DNA of 64,000 bases from Acidobacteriia bacterium AH_259_A11_L15 (GTDB taxonomy: Bacteria > Acidobacteriota > Terriglobia > Acidiferrales > 2-02-FULL-67-57): the NCBI GenBank assembly GCA_027717655.1, contig JALLOH010000001.1, positions 1 to 64,000 on the forward strand. Direction: 5' to 3'. The translations under genes were made by a program, and so were the position numbers. The notes beneath the pieces were generated by a model that was not told the DNA's origin, searched no databases, and saw nothing but the letters and a program-made list of their open reading frames with translations. Shown piece by piece: positions 55,954 to 63,665 of the stretch. How positions within the stretch are numbered: position 1 is the stretch's first letter; each line of letters opens with the position of its first letter.

Positions 55954-57003
55954 AGGAGCCGAAGAGGAGCCCGGGGCGGGCGCGCGCCCGAGGTGTTTGT
56001 AGGCCAGCTCGGTGGCCACGCGGCCGCGGGCGGTGCGGTTCAGAAAGCCGATTTGAATCAAGAAGGGCTCGTAGACTTCCTCGATGGCGTCGGCTTCTTC
56101 ACTGACGGACGCCGCCAGGGTATTCACCCCCACGGGGCCGCCGCTGTACTTGTCGATGATGGTCAGCAGCAGCTTGCGGTCCATCTCGTCCAGGCCGTAG
56201 CTGTCCACTTCCAGCATCTCCAAAGCGTCCTCGGCCACCCGGCGATTGATCTTGCCGTCAGCGCGCACCTCGGCGAAGTCGCGGACGCGCCGGAGCAGCC
56301 GGTTGGCCACGCGGGGGGTACCTCGGGAGCGGCGGGCAATCTCCTCGGCGCCAGCGGCGTCAACCTCAAGCTCGAAAATCCGGGCGGAACGAGTGACGAT
56401 TTCTTGCAAGTCGTCCGCCGGGTAGAAATCCAACCGGTGGACGAGGCCGAAGCGGGAGAGCAGCGGCTTCGAGACCAGGCCGGTGCGCGTGGTGGCCCCC
56501 ACCAGGGTGAAGCGCTCCAGGCGATAGACCTGGGCACGGGCGCCCGGCCCCTTGCCGACAATCATGTCGATCTTGAAGTCCTCGAGCGCCGGGTAGAGGA
56601 TTTCCTCCACGGTGGGCAGCAGTCGGTGGAGCTCGTCGATGAAAAGCACCTGGCGGAGCTCCAGGATAGAAAGGATGGTAGAGAGGTCAAGCGCCCGCTC
56701 CAGCACCGGGCCGGAAGTGGTCTCGATGCGCACGCCCAGCTCGTTGGCCAGGATGCCGGCCAGCGTGGTCTTGCCCAGCCCGGGCGGGCCGCTCAGGAGC
56801 ACGTGATCCAGGGCGTCGCCGCGCGAACGGGCGGCCTCCACCGCGATGGCCAGGTTTTCCTTGAGCTTCTTCTGCCCGATGAAATCTTTCAGCAGGCGGG
56901 GGCGGACGCTGAGCTCGAACTGGCGGTCGTCGTCGAGGGGAGCGCCCGAGAGGATTCCGCTCGTGTGGGGGCGGACGTTCAGCGCCTCTTTTCTCTTAGC
57001 CAC
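55939..57003 (-). CDS. ruvB: Holliday junction branch-migration ATPase RuvB
   Basis: 354 residues from GTG 57003 (GAAGGGAGC nearby). AAA+ motifs: Walker [10 protein letters not shown], Walker B FIDELHRL, sensor 1 in LVGATTRTG, Arg finger GTPRVANR, and the winged helix with [13 protein letters not shown]. RuvB forms hexamers that pump DNA at junctions with RuvA. The start lies 25 bases inside the end of ruvA. No ruvC is here. Confidence 0.97.
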   Translation of the reverse strand: MAKRKEALNVRPHTSGILSGAPLDDDRQFELSVRPRLLKDFIGQKKLKENLAIAVEAARSRGDALDHVLLSGPPGLGKTTLAGILANELGVRIETTSGPVLERALDLSTILSILELRQVLFIDELHRLLPTVEEILYPALEDFKIDMIVGKGPGARAQVYRLERFTLVGATTRTGLVSKPLLSRFGLVHRLDFYPADDLQEIVTRSARIFELEVDAAGAEEIARRSRGTPRVANRLLRRVRDFAEVRADGKINRRVAEDALEMLEVDSYGLDEMDRKLLLTIIDKYSGGPVGVNTLAASVSEEADAIEEVYEPFLIQIGFLNRTARGRVATELAYKHLGRAPAPGSSSAPLFRS

Positions 57004-57581
57004 TGCAGCGCTCCCTTCATCAGGGCCTCGAAAGTATCCCTTGCTTTCCGGGATTGTAGCACCTCGCGCACGGCGCGGGCGGCCAGTTTGGGTTCGCAAC
57101 CCATGTTTTCCAAGGCGGAGACGGCCTCCTCGGCAGCGTCGCTCATTGGGGGCCCGGCAGGGGCGGGTTCCGAGGTCGCGAAGGTTCGGGAGAAGCGGTC
57201 GCGGAGCTCCTGCACGATGCGCTCGGCGGTCTTGGGGCCGATGCCGGGCACGACCAACGCCAGTGGGTTGTTGCGCCGGATGGCGTTGGCCAAGTCCTCG
57301 GGGCTCAAGCCCGCCAGGGCCATCAGAGCCATCTTGGGGCCGACGTTCCTGACGGTGAGCAACTGCTGGAAGGTCTGGCGCTCGGCCGGGGTCTTGAAGC
57401 CGTAGAGGGTGAGCGAGTCTTCGCGGACGTGGGTATGGACCGCCAGAGCCAGTTGCTTGCCGGTGGCCGGGAGCTGCGAGGTGGAATAGGGGACGCGCAG
57501 CTCGTAGCCAACGCCGTTGACTTCGAGGAGAATCTGGTAGGGCTGCTTGGAAAGAAGCGTGCCGCGCAGGTGCCCGATCAT
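56979..57581 (-). CDS. ruvA: Holliday junction DNA helicase subunit RuvA
   Basis: 200 residues. The N-terminal OB fold begins MIGHLRGTL, then helix-hairpin-helix repeats ([13 protein letters not shown] and [16 protein letters not shown]) bind the junction, and a C-terminal UBA-like domain contacts RuvB. It overlaps ruvB by 25 bases, so the two are translated together. Upstream lies the repeat-rich gap bordering the BMC locus. Confidence 0.97.
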   Translation of the reverse strand: MIGHLRGTLLSKQPYQILLEVNGVGYELRVPYSTSQLPATGKQLALAVHTHVREDSLTLYGFKTPAERQTFQQLLTVRNVGPKMALMALAGLSPEDLANAIRRNNPLALVVPGIGPKTAERIVQELRDRFSRTFATSEPAPAGPPMSDAAEEAVSALENMGCEPKLAARAVREVLQSRKARDTFEALMKGALQWLREKRR

Positions 57582-57975
57582 CCGCCGCGATTATGCGCGA
57601 CCCATCTCAGAGAGTCAACGCACACACTCCCTGACTATCCCAGCGGCGTCCCTCGGCTCCGCTCCCTTCGGCCCCGACGCCTCGGGGCTCAGGGCAGGCG
57701 GGACAAGGAAGCCGTTGGGTTGAACGAAAAATAAGAAAGCCAACCGGTTCAGCCCACGGGCTTCTGCCCGTGGGAAAGCGCTCTGGCCGGTGGGGCCTCC
57801 CCCTTGGGGCGGGGCTGATTTTTGGCCGTTTGGCCGCCAGCGGGGGGGGCGCCGCACCCTACCCCCTGCCCGCTCGGCATACTCCGTATCCGGGCCCTAC
57901 ACGGCGTGTAGGGGGCATTCCTGAAACCGGCTAGGAGCAGGGGAAAGGCCCCCGGGTGCCACCCGGCGGCCGGCG
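57582..57975. other. 394-base repeat-rich gap between ruvA and the BMC locus
   Basis: No gene seen. It contains a rearranged CCGAAGGG/GGGCTCAGGGC repeat (57652-57700), a perfect 9-bp palindrome with TTCT loop (CCCACGGGC/GCCCGTGGG, 57753-57774), a perfect 8-bp one (CCCTACAC/GTGTAGGG, 57895-57913) and a 6-7-bp one (57952-57966) lying just after the stop of the last BMC gene. Poly-G run at 57842-57849. Confidence 0.6.
57952..57966 (-). terminator. Hairpin after the last BMC gene
   Basis: CCGGGT/ACCCGG palindrome centred about 17 bases beyond the stop at 57976, read on the minus strand; no U-tract, so termination is only possible. Confidence 0.3.
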
Positions 57976-58257
57976 CTAGGCGGTGCCTTCTTCGAGTTCG
58001 ACGTGGTCAATGACGCCGATCACGGCCATGTCGATGGGGGAGTTGGGGCGCTCGACGGCGGTCATGGCGCAGAAGCCTTCAGTCACCACCAGCACGCGCT
58101 CCCCTACCCCGGCGTCCACGGCATCGAGGGCCAGGATGGGCTGGCCCTTGTCCGTGCCGTCGAGGTTCAGCGGCTGGATGTAAAGAATCTTGGCGCCCTC
58201 GTGGGAGGGAGCTTTCTGTGTGGCCCAGACTTGCCCGATGACGCGCCCAATCAGCAC
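57976..58257 (-). CDS. BMC vertex (pentamer) shell protein, EutN/CcmL family, copy 1
   Basis: 93 residues, GTG start 58257 only 4 bases after the stop of the S23-type gene. The EutN/CcmL barrel opens with MLIGRVIGQVWATQKAPSHEGAKILYIQPL, has the VDAGVGERVLVVTEG strand pair and closes with AVIGVIDHVEL. Five copies cap each vertex of a polyhedral microcompartment. It is the last gene of the locus. The upstream gene supplies its ribosome-binding region. Confidence 0.93.
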   Translation of the reverse strand: MLIGRVIGQVWATQKAPSHEGAKILYIQPLNLDGTDKGQPILALDAVDAGVGERVLVVTEGFCAMTAVERPNSPIDMAVIGVIDHVELEEGTA

Positions 58258-58261
58258 TTCG

Positions 58262-58738
58262 TCATTCCCCTGCTTGTATCTTTCTTAGCTGATGGAAGAA
58301 CTCATCTCGCTGTCGGCTTGCCCGCTCCACCCGGCGTGTTTTTTCCGTCAGGTAGCGTTGGCCTTTGATCGGGCTGTTCTGTAATGAGTCGGCCCACGCA
58401 CGCAACTGGCGGGAAATTTTCTCCGCACCTAATTTCAAATCTGAAATCTCAGATTTGAGATTCTTGAGGTCGGGCAGCCGTTCAAGCAAACACAACATCG
58501 AGCGCACTTCCCCTGCTGAACCACGGGCGATGTACAGAAAGGTCAGAAGCTCCTGCGTCGTGCCCCGCTCGAAGCCTTCCGCAATGTTGTTGGACACCGA
58601 AACCGCTGCGCGCTCGATCTGATTCCGCAGACTGGCCTGGCGCACAAAAGCATCATTTGAAGTAAAGGCTAATACGCGGACGCCTAATTGAATGGCGTCG
58701 TTCCAAACAGGCAATTCTTCAAAACGCGAATACTTCAC
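58262..58738 (-). CDS. Four-helix-bundle protein (S23 / 23S rRNA intervening-sequence type)
   Basis: 158 residues. Family marks: the PVWNDAIQLGVRVL first helix, IERAAVSVSNNIAEGF and a long antiparallel helix pair. The NLKSEISDLK segment is typical and encoded by a near-palindromic AT-rich stretch (58435-58460). Function unknown; a pentameric four-helix bundle that is often carried in inserted segments. It stands between two BMC vertex genes, is more AT-rich than them, and is bordered by a dispersed repeat at its 5' side. Confidence 0.88.
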   Translation of the reverse strand: MKYSRFEELPVWNDAIQLGVRVLAFTSNDAFVRQASLRNQIERAAVSVSNNIAEGFERGTTQELLTFLYIARGSAGEVRSMLCLLERLPDLKNLKSEISDLKLGAEKISRQLRAWADSLQNSPIKGQRYLTEKTRRVERASRQRDEFFHQLRKIQAGE

Positions 58739-58765
58739 CGTGCGCGGCTCCCGCTGTCCCTTCTC

Positions 58766-58798
58766 TATCCGTGTTCATCTGCGTGAATCTGTGGTTCC
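58766..58798 (-). repeat. Dispersed repeat of the ACCACAGATTCACGCAG type at the insertion edge
   Basis: Read on the minus strand, GGAACCACAGATTCACGCAG then ATGAACACGGAT. I recall this wording as a very common dispersed sequence in environmental bacterial genomes, often beside S23-type genes. It covers the last codons of the BMC vertex gene copy 2 and so provides that protein's tail (Asp-Ser-Arg-Arg). Confidence 0.6.
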
Positions 58799-59068
58799 CT
58801 CATCTTTCACGTCGACCTTGTCGACAATGGCGACGATGGTGGTTTCGGTGGGCACCTCGGCGGGATACCAGGCGAAGCTGGCCTCGCGGCCGCGGCACCA
58901 GTAGACGGTTTCGCCGGCGCCGGCGCCAACCGAGTCCAGGGCGATCACCGGCTTGCCGGTGGGCTTGCTCTGGCGGTCGAGCGGTTGGACGATGAGAATC
59001 TTCTTCCCCTCGAGCGCGGGGCTTTTCACCGTGCAGACCACGTTGCCGATGACTTTACCGAGGTACAT
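58775..59068 (-). CDS. BMC vertex (pentamer) shell protein, EutN/CcmL family, copy 2
   Basis: 97 residues. The barrel reads MYLGKVIGNVVCTVKSPALEGKKILIVQPL, then VGAGAGETVYWCRGREAS and IVAIVDKVDV. The final residues TTDSRR are encoded by a dispersed repeat, so the original C-terminus may have been replaced when the downstream S23-type gene arrived. The core fold is intact. It lies 5 bases after hicA. Confidence 0.92.
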   Translation of the reverse strand: MYLGKVIGNVVCTVKSPALEGKKILIVQPLDRQSKPTGKPVIALDSVGAGAGETVYWCRGREASFAWYPAEVPTETTIVAIVDKVDVKDEGTTDSRR

Positions 59069-59073
59069 CGACT

Positions 59074-59301
59074 CTAAAGTAGGTCGATAAACTGGTCTAC
59101 GCTCAGGCCTGCATCCTTGACGAGCTTGCTCAAAGTTTCCACTTTGACAGTCCTGTGTAAGGGAATTACCAAACGCTTTCTGGGATCGCTCGGATGTATC
59201 AGAACAGCATGGCTGCCCACAGTGTGGTCATGCAAATACCCAATCTTCATGAAGGCTCGAACGGCTTGTTGGCCGGATACATCACGAGGAAGCTTCGGCA
59301 C
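59074..59301 (-). CDS. hicA: HicA-family mRNA interferase toxin
   Basis: 75 residues with the dsRBD-like HicA fold: MPKLPRDVSGQQAVRAFMKIGY, the catalytic His in GSHAVLIHP, the VIPLH strand and KLVKDAGLSVDQFIDLL. HicA cleaves mRNA when free of its antitoxin. It follows hicB by 2 bases, the antitoxin-first order. The pair is AT-richer than the BMC genes on both sides, suggesting later arrival. Confidence 0.9.
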   Translation of the reverse strand: MPKLPRDVSGQQAVRAFMKIGYLHDHTVGSHAVLIHPSDPRKRLVIPLHRTVKVETLSKLVKDAGLSVDQFIDLL

Positions 59302-59303
59302 AC

Positions 59304-59516
59304 TTAGGCGCCCACATCCACTTCGACTTCTGCCTCAGTCGGAATCGGCTGGTTATGCTTCTTGAGGCTCTCCAAATAAGCATGGATAGCTTCGCGGATG
59401 TTCGCCAGGGCCTCTTCTTGAGTCTCGCCCTGGGAATGGCAGCCCGGCAAACTGGGACAGCTTACGACGTACCCGCCACTTTCGAAATCAGGCTCCAAGG
59501 TGACGCGAAACTTCAT
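59304..59516 (-). CDS. hicB: HicB-family antitoxin
   Basis: 70 residues from ATG 59516. The HicB partial RNase H-like domain is plain: MKFRVTLEPDFESGGYVVSCPSLPGCHSQG and EALANIREAIHAYLESL. There is no added DNA-binding domain, so control of its own promoter would need another factor. Its ribosome-binding site falls in the last codons of the vertex gene copy 3, whose stop lies 5 bases upstream. Confidence 0.9.
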   Translation of the reverse strand: MKFRVTLEPDFESGGYVVSCPSLPGCHSQGETQEEALANIREAIHAYLESLKKHNQPIPTEAEVEVDVGA

Positions 59517-59521
59517 AACGC

Positions 59522-59827
59522 CTATTTCTTCGATGCCGCGGCGGTGGCCAGGGCTTTTTCTTCGTCGAGGTGGATAGCGTCCACGACGCCGACGATGGCG
59601 GTGTCGACCGGGCGGTCCTTGCACTCAGAGGCCATGCGGGCGGAGCCGCCCTGCACCAGGAGCACCGTCTCGCGGAAGCCGGCGTCGACCGTATCGACCG
59701 CCACCAGGTAGTTGCCGTCATCCTTCCCGTGGGGGGAAATGGTCTTGACCACCAGCAGCTTCTTCCCTTCCAGGCGAGGGTCTTTGCGGGTGGCAACGAC
59801 GGTTCCGACGACGCGAGCCAGAAGCAT
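59522..59827 (-). CDS. BMC vertex (pentamer) shell protein, EutN/CcmL family, copy 3
   Basis: 101 residues. The barrel reads MLLARVVGTVVATRKDPRLEGKKLLVVKTI, then VDAGFRETVLLVQGGSARM and AIVGVVDAIHL, with a Lys/Ala tail. The three vertex proteins differ from one another by well over half of their residues, so they are old paralogs and may form distinct vertices. It is the first vertex gene after the hexamer gene, from which two hairpins separate it. Confidence 0.93.
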   Translation of the reverse strand: MLLARVVGTVVATRKDPRLEGKKLLVVKTISPHGKDDGNYLVAVDTVDAGFRETVLLVQGGSARMASECKDRPVDTAIVGVVDAIHLDEEKALATAAASKK

Positions 59828-59851
59828 TAGCGAGATTCCAAGACCTCTCTC

Positions 59852-59912
59852 CCGGTGGCAGGAGCCACCGGGTTGGACGCTGGAAACCGGGGCCTGCGCT
59901 TCTTGGCCCCGG
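59852..59912 (-). promoter_or_regulatory. Two perfect hairpins between hexamer and pentamer genes
   Basis: On the minus strand the first hairpin (CCGGGGCC/GGCCCCGG, 10-base loop, 59887-59912) is met 24 bases after the hexamer gene stop; the second (CCCGGTGGC/GCCACCGGG, 4-base loop, 59852-59873) follows. Neither has a U-tract. They could block 3' decay of the hexamer message or slow transcription into the pentamer genes. Confidence 0.55.
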
Positions 59913-59936
59913 CAGGCGGCGAGCCGTAAGTCCGGG

Positions 59937-60233
59937 TTACTTTGCGACCAGCTCGGCGGCCTTGCCGATGGGCAGCACGTCTTCCAGCGACGGATGCGGC
60001 CGCGGAATGACGTGCACGGCGATCAGTTCGCCCACGCGACGGGCAGCCGCGGCGCCAGCGTCGGTGGCCGCTTTGACGGCGGCCACGTCGCCGCGCACCA
60101 GGGCGGTCACGTAGCCGGAGCCGATTTTCTCCCAGCCCACCAGCACCACCTTGGCCGCCTTGACCATGGCGTCCGAGGCCTCGATCATGGCCACCAGGCC
60201 GCGGGTTTCGATCATCCCCAGCGCTTCACCCAT
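59937..60233 (-). CDS. BMC hexamer shell protein (BMC-H, EutM/PduA/CcmK type)
   Basis: 98 residues, a single BMC domain. It opens [32 protein letters not shown], and the pore loop is [22 protein letters not shown]; it closes with [14 protein letters not shown]. Six chains form a flat tile, and such tiles make up most of the shell facets. Only one hexamer gene and no BMC-T trimer gene is present. It begins 33 bases after the aldolase gene. Confidence 0.96.
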   Translation of the reverse strand: MGEALGMIETRGLVAMIEASDAMVKAAKVVLVGWEKIGSGYVTALVRGDVAAVKAATDAGAAAARRVGELIAVHVIPRPHPSLEDVLPIGKAAELVAK

Positions 60234-60265
60234 TCACGCCTCCTCGTACCTTCCCGATGGATTGC

Positions 60266-61087
60266 CTAGCGAACTTTAGCAGATTTCACAGCTTCGTCAA
60301 TCAAAGCTTCCAACTCTTCCCGGCTCACCCAGAAGCGGTCCCCGGCGGGCGTGCCTGGCTCGCCTGCCGGCCGGGCCGGGACGCGGCGGCCGTCAGCCGT
60401 AACCGGACAAACCTCGCTCAGCGGTGCCACGGGGGCGCCGGTGGCCCCGAAGTAACGTGCCCGCGCCTCAGCCAGCTTCCCCACCTCTTCGCGGGAAAGC
60501 AAGGCCTGGCGGCCGAGCAGGTGCGAGACCAACGAGATGCGGGCGAAGTGCTCCACCGTCTCCATGCGCATATAGGCGCTCAACAGGTCCGCGCCGTAGG
60601 TGACCACCCCGTGGTTGGCCATCAGGATGGCGTCGTACTGGCCCACCAGCGGCGCCAAAGCGTCGGTGAGCTCCGGCGTCCCCGGAGTCCCGTATTCGGC
60701 CACTGGAATGCAGCCCAGCGCCAGCACCACTTCACTGATGAGGGCCAGGTTCAGGGGCAGATTGGCCGCGGCATAGCCGGTGGCGACCGGCGGATGGGCG
60801 TGCACGACCGCCTGGACGTCGGGCCGCCGGCGATAGATAAGCAGGTGCATCGCCAGCTCGCTCGACGCGTTGCGGCGACCGAGAATCTTCTTCCCCTGGT
60901 AGTCCACGATGGCTAGGTCGTCCGGCTGCATCATCCCCTTGGACATCAGGGTGGGGGTGGCGAGGACGCGCTGGTTGTCGAGCCGGACTGAGATGTTGCC
61001 GTCGGTGGCGGCGATGTACTCCCGCTGGTGGACCCAGCGGCCGACTTCGCAGATTTCCCGCCGGTGCTCGTCCTCGGTCTTCTTCAT
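60266..61087 (-). CDS. Class II aldolase (fuculose/rhamnulose-phosphate type), probable BMC enzyme
   Basis: 273 residues from ATG 61087; an ATG at 61102 is an alternative, but it would leave almost no leader after the promoter. The catalytic Glu is in ASSELAMHLLIY, zinc His residues in VVHAHPP and in MANHGVV. Class II aldolases of this type split L-fuculose-1-phosphate or L-rhamnulose-1-phosphate to DHAP and lactaldehyde, the substrate of PVM-type microcompartments. The position as first gene with shell genes behind it supports that role. The C-terminal tail (about 255-273) is an amphipathic helix that could target it to the shell. Confidence 0.88.
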   Translation of the reverse strand: MKKTEDEHRREICEVGRWVHQREYIAATDGNISVRLDNQRVLATPTLMSKGMMQPDDLAIVDYQGKKILGRRNASSELAMHLLIYRRRPDVQAVVHAHPPVATGYAAANLPLNLALISEVVLALGCIPVAEYGTPGTPELTDALAPLVGQYDAILMANHGVVTYGADLLSAYMRMETVEHFARISLVSHLLGRQALLSREEVGKLAEARARYFGATGAPVAPLSEVCPVTADGRRVPARPAGEPGTPAGDRFWVSREELEALIDEAVKSAKVR

Positions 61088-61112
61088 TCCCGGCGCGACC
61101 ATCCCGCCAGGA

Positions 61113-61141
61113 AGAATAGCGAAAGCGCGCTTCGGCTGCAA
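61113..61141 (-). promoter_or_regulatory. Promoter candidate for the BMC operon
   Basis: On the minus strand TTGCAG (61141-61136) and TATTCT (61118-61113) with a 17-base spacer, placing a start near 61106 and the ATG at 61087 about 20 bases later. Confidence 0.5.
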
Positions 61142-61273
61142 TTGGAAACTTGTTTACCCCACGCCTGTAGTAGAGCGCACGGAGGTGGAACCAAGGCGAC
61201 GGCAGGAGACCCTTCGGCAAGCCCGCCGTCGGCAGCCAAGCTGAGGGCAAGCAAGCCCCTGCCCTACCCAGAA

Positions 61274-62182
61274 TTACTCCTGGGCCGGCAGCGGCGGGAG
61301 CGCGCGGAAAAAGACCCGGCGGCGCGGGATGTCAATCGTAACCACGAACTCACTTAACTGCTGGTTGCCGAGGACGCATTGATCGAAGGGATCAGGGCCA
61401 GCGCCTCGGCGAGGGTCGAAGACGACGGTCACGTTGGTGAAGAGGCGGCCGGCCAGCTCGAACCGCCCGATTGTGGGGGTAGGCAATCCCCCGCCCTCTT
61501 CCGCGCTGCGAATAGGCTGAACGGTGATCCCGAGGCGGGCGGCAATTTGCCGGCCCAGAATCGCTTGGCTAGTTCCGGTGTCGATCATCATCAGGCAGCG
61601 GTGCCGGCCCTCCAACCGGGCCGGAACGTAGATGGAGGCGCCGGAGAGATTCGGGGGGGAGTGAAGCTCCAGCGGCAGGGGGAGTTGCTCGGCGGTGGGA
61701 GTGAGCTCGATGGCGCGCGGCCAGAGCGTCAAGCGCCCGGCGCGGTAGTCAATCTCGAAAACAAAATGCTCCATCCAGGTGAAGCCGATGATGCCCGCCA
61801 GCTCCACGCCCACCTGTTCGGACAGGGGGCCAAGGTCGCGGATGACCAGTTCCAGGTCGCCGGCCACGGCCCGCCCAATCGCCAGGGTGCGGGCGCGGGC
61901 AAACCCGGGCCCGCTTCGCCCCGGGCGCCGCACCGGTTGGATGCCCAACCGGCGAGCCACTTGGGTGTCAAGCAAGCAAGTGGTCGTGCCGGTATCGAAG
62001 GCGAACGGCAGAGGCTCGGAGCCGTTGACCCGTACTCCCACCACCAAAATCGGCGGCCGGTATTCCAGAGAAGCAACCTGGAGAGGCTCTTGGGCCTGAA
62101 GCCCGTGAGGCACCGCCAGAAGCGCACAGGCGACCGGGAAGAGCGGAGATAGCTTGACGAGCGCAGCGCGAAGACAGCTCAC
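61274..62182 (-). CDS. Exported retropepsin-like aspartyl protease
   Basis: 302 residues with a signal peptide ending near residue 30 (Leu-Gln-Ala-Gln). Two tandem retropepsin halves each carry the catalytic motif: [11 protein letters not shown] (about 65) and [12 protein letters not shown] (about 205), so a pseudo-dimer is made within one chain. [11 protein letters not shown] follows the second half. Substrate is unknown. The ATG overlaps the gdhA stop (ATGA), implying coupled translation. Confidence 0.85.
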   Translation of the reverse strand: MSCLRAALVKLSPLFPVACALLAVPHGLQAQEPLQVASLEYRPPILVVGVRVNGSEPLPFAFDTGTTTCLLDTQVARRLGIQPVRRPGRSGPGFARARTLAIGRAVAGDLELVIRDLGPLSEQVGVELAGIIGFTWMEHFVFEIDYRAGRLTLWPRAIELTPTAEQLPLPLELHSPPNLSGASIYVPARLEGRHRCLMMIDTGTSQAILGRQIAARLGITVQPIRSAEEGGGLPTPTIGRFELAGRLFTNVTVVFDPRRGAGPDPFDQCVLGNQQLSEFVVTIDIPRRRVFFRALPPLPAQE

Positions 62183-63444
62183 GCGTAGAGGCCGCGGAGG
62201 CGGAGGGCGAAGGCGACCCGGTCGATGGCCAGCATATAGGCGGCGATGCGCGGGGAGACATTGTGGCGCTCGGCGTAGCCCAGCACGTCATTGAAGCTGG
62301 CCACCATCATCTGCTCCAGGCGCTCATTCACCATCGACTCCGACCAAAAGTAGCCCTGGCGGTCCTGGACCCATTCGAAGTAGCTGACGGTGACGCCGCC
62401 GGCGTTGGCCAAGATGTCCGGCACGACGAAGACCTTCTTCTCGGCCAGGATGTCATCCGCCAGGGCGGTCGTGGGGCCGTTGGCGGCCTCGATGATGATC
62501 CGGGCCTTGATGCGGTCGGCGTTGTGGCTGGTGATCACATTCTCCACCGCCGCGGGAATGGCGATGTCACAGTCCTGGAAAAGGATCTGCATGGGGTCGA
62601 CCGGGTCACAACCCGGGAAGCCGGAGATCTGGCCGGCCTCGAGCGCGTGGTTGATGAGCTTGGGCACGTCAATGCCCTTGGGGTTGTAGATGCCGCCGTG
62701 GATGTCGGCCACGCCCACAATGCGGTAGCCGGTTTCCTGCATCAGCTTGGCGGCTATCGAGCCCACGTTGCCGAATCCTTGGATGATGACCCGCTGCTCC
62801 TCGCGGTTGAGCCGCAGCCGCTGCAGGGCCTGGTCGGCTACGATCAGGCAGCCGCGGCCGGTGGCTTCCCGGCGGCCCCGGGAACCGCCCAGGTCGAGCG
62901 GCTTTCCGGTGACGACGGCGGTGCTGGTGTGGCGGACGTGCATCGAGTAGGTGTCCATCACCCAGGCCATCACCTGCTCGTTAGTGCCCAGGTCGGGGGC
63001 GGGGACGTCGCGCTCGGGGCCCAGATAGTCGAGCAGCTCGGCGGTGTAGCGGCGAGTGATGGCTTCCAGCTCCCGCCGGCTTAACTTCTCCGGGTCGCAC
63101 ACCACGCCGCCCTTGGCGCCGCCGAAGGGAATGTTGACCACCGCGCACTTCCAGGTCATCCAGGAGGCCAGGGCGCGGATTTCGTCGAGGGTGACGTCGG
63201 GGGCGAAGCGGATGCCGCCCTTGCCCGGCCCGCGCACGATGGAGTGCTGGACGCGGTAGCCGACGAAGACCTCGATGGAGCCGCTGTCCATCATGACGGG
63301 GATGTAGAGGGTGATCTCTTTGCTGGGGTGGCGGAGGACTTTCTGGAAGCCTTCGTCCAGACCCAGCTTGGCGGCGGCCACGTCGAAGCGCGCAGCCATG
63401 TTTTCGTAGACGGAGAGTTCCTTTTCGGAGGCGATGATCGGCAT
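62179..63444 (-). CDS. gdhA: Glutamate dehydrogenase (Glu/Leu/Phe/Val family)
   Basis: 421 residues from ATG 63444 (GGGAGACC upstream; TTG one codon earlier is possible). Family features: GGIRF, the catalytic Lys in [12 protein letters not shown], the [21 protein letters not shown] segment and the Rossmann GFGNVGS loop. It interconverts glutamate and 2-oxoglutarate with ammonia. Amino-acid catabolism by the aminotransferase group could draw on it. Confidence 0.94.
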   Translation of the reverse strand: MPIIASEKELSVYENMAARFDVAAAKLGLDEGFQKVLRHPSKEITLYIPVMMDSGSIEVFVGYRVQHSIVRGPGKGGIRFAPDVTLDEIRALASWMTWKCAVVNIPFGGAKGGVVCDPEKLSRRELEAITRRYTAELLDYLGPERDVPAPDLGTNEQVMAWVMDTYSMHVRHTSTAVVTGKPLDLGGSRGRREATGRGCLIVADQALQRLRLNREEQRVIIQGFGNVGSIAAKLMQETGYRIVGVADIHGGIYNPKGIDVPKLINHALEAGQISGFPGCDPVDPMQILFQDCDIAIPAAVENVITSHNADRIKARIIIEAANGPTTALADDILAEKKVFVVPDILANAGGVTVSYFEWVQDRQGYFWSESMVNERLEQMMVASFNDVLGYAERHNVSPRIAAYMLAIDRVAFALRLRGLYA

Positions 63445-63582
63445 CAAGGGTCTCCCGCGATCAATAGTGCCCTTGCTCCGCGGCAGTAGTCAGAGTATAC
63501 GGCGGCCGACTGTCCCCTGGCAAGAAGCAGGCTGGAGGCGTGGACTCCAAGTCCTCCCCGGCCGGGCGCGCCCGGGGCGAGC

Positions 63583-63611
63583 TTGTGCGGCGCGGCCAAG
63601 CTGGTTATACT
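63583..63611 (+). promoter_or_regulatory. Sigma70-type promoter for the trehalose-phosphate synthase gene
   Basis: TTGTGC at 63583-63588 and TATACT at 63606-63611, spacer 17 bases. A CCGGGCGCGCCCGG palindrome at 63562-63575 lies just upstream and could be an operator or the end of the other transcript. Confidence 0.6.
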
Positions 63612-63665
63612 ATAAGACTGCGTTTGCCCCACGCGGGCTCGTCTGTCTCGTTTTTCAACCGACTT

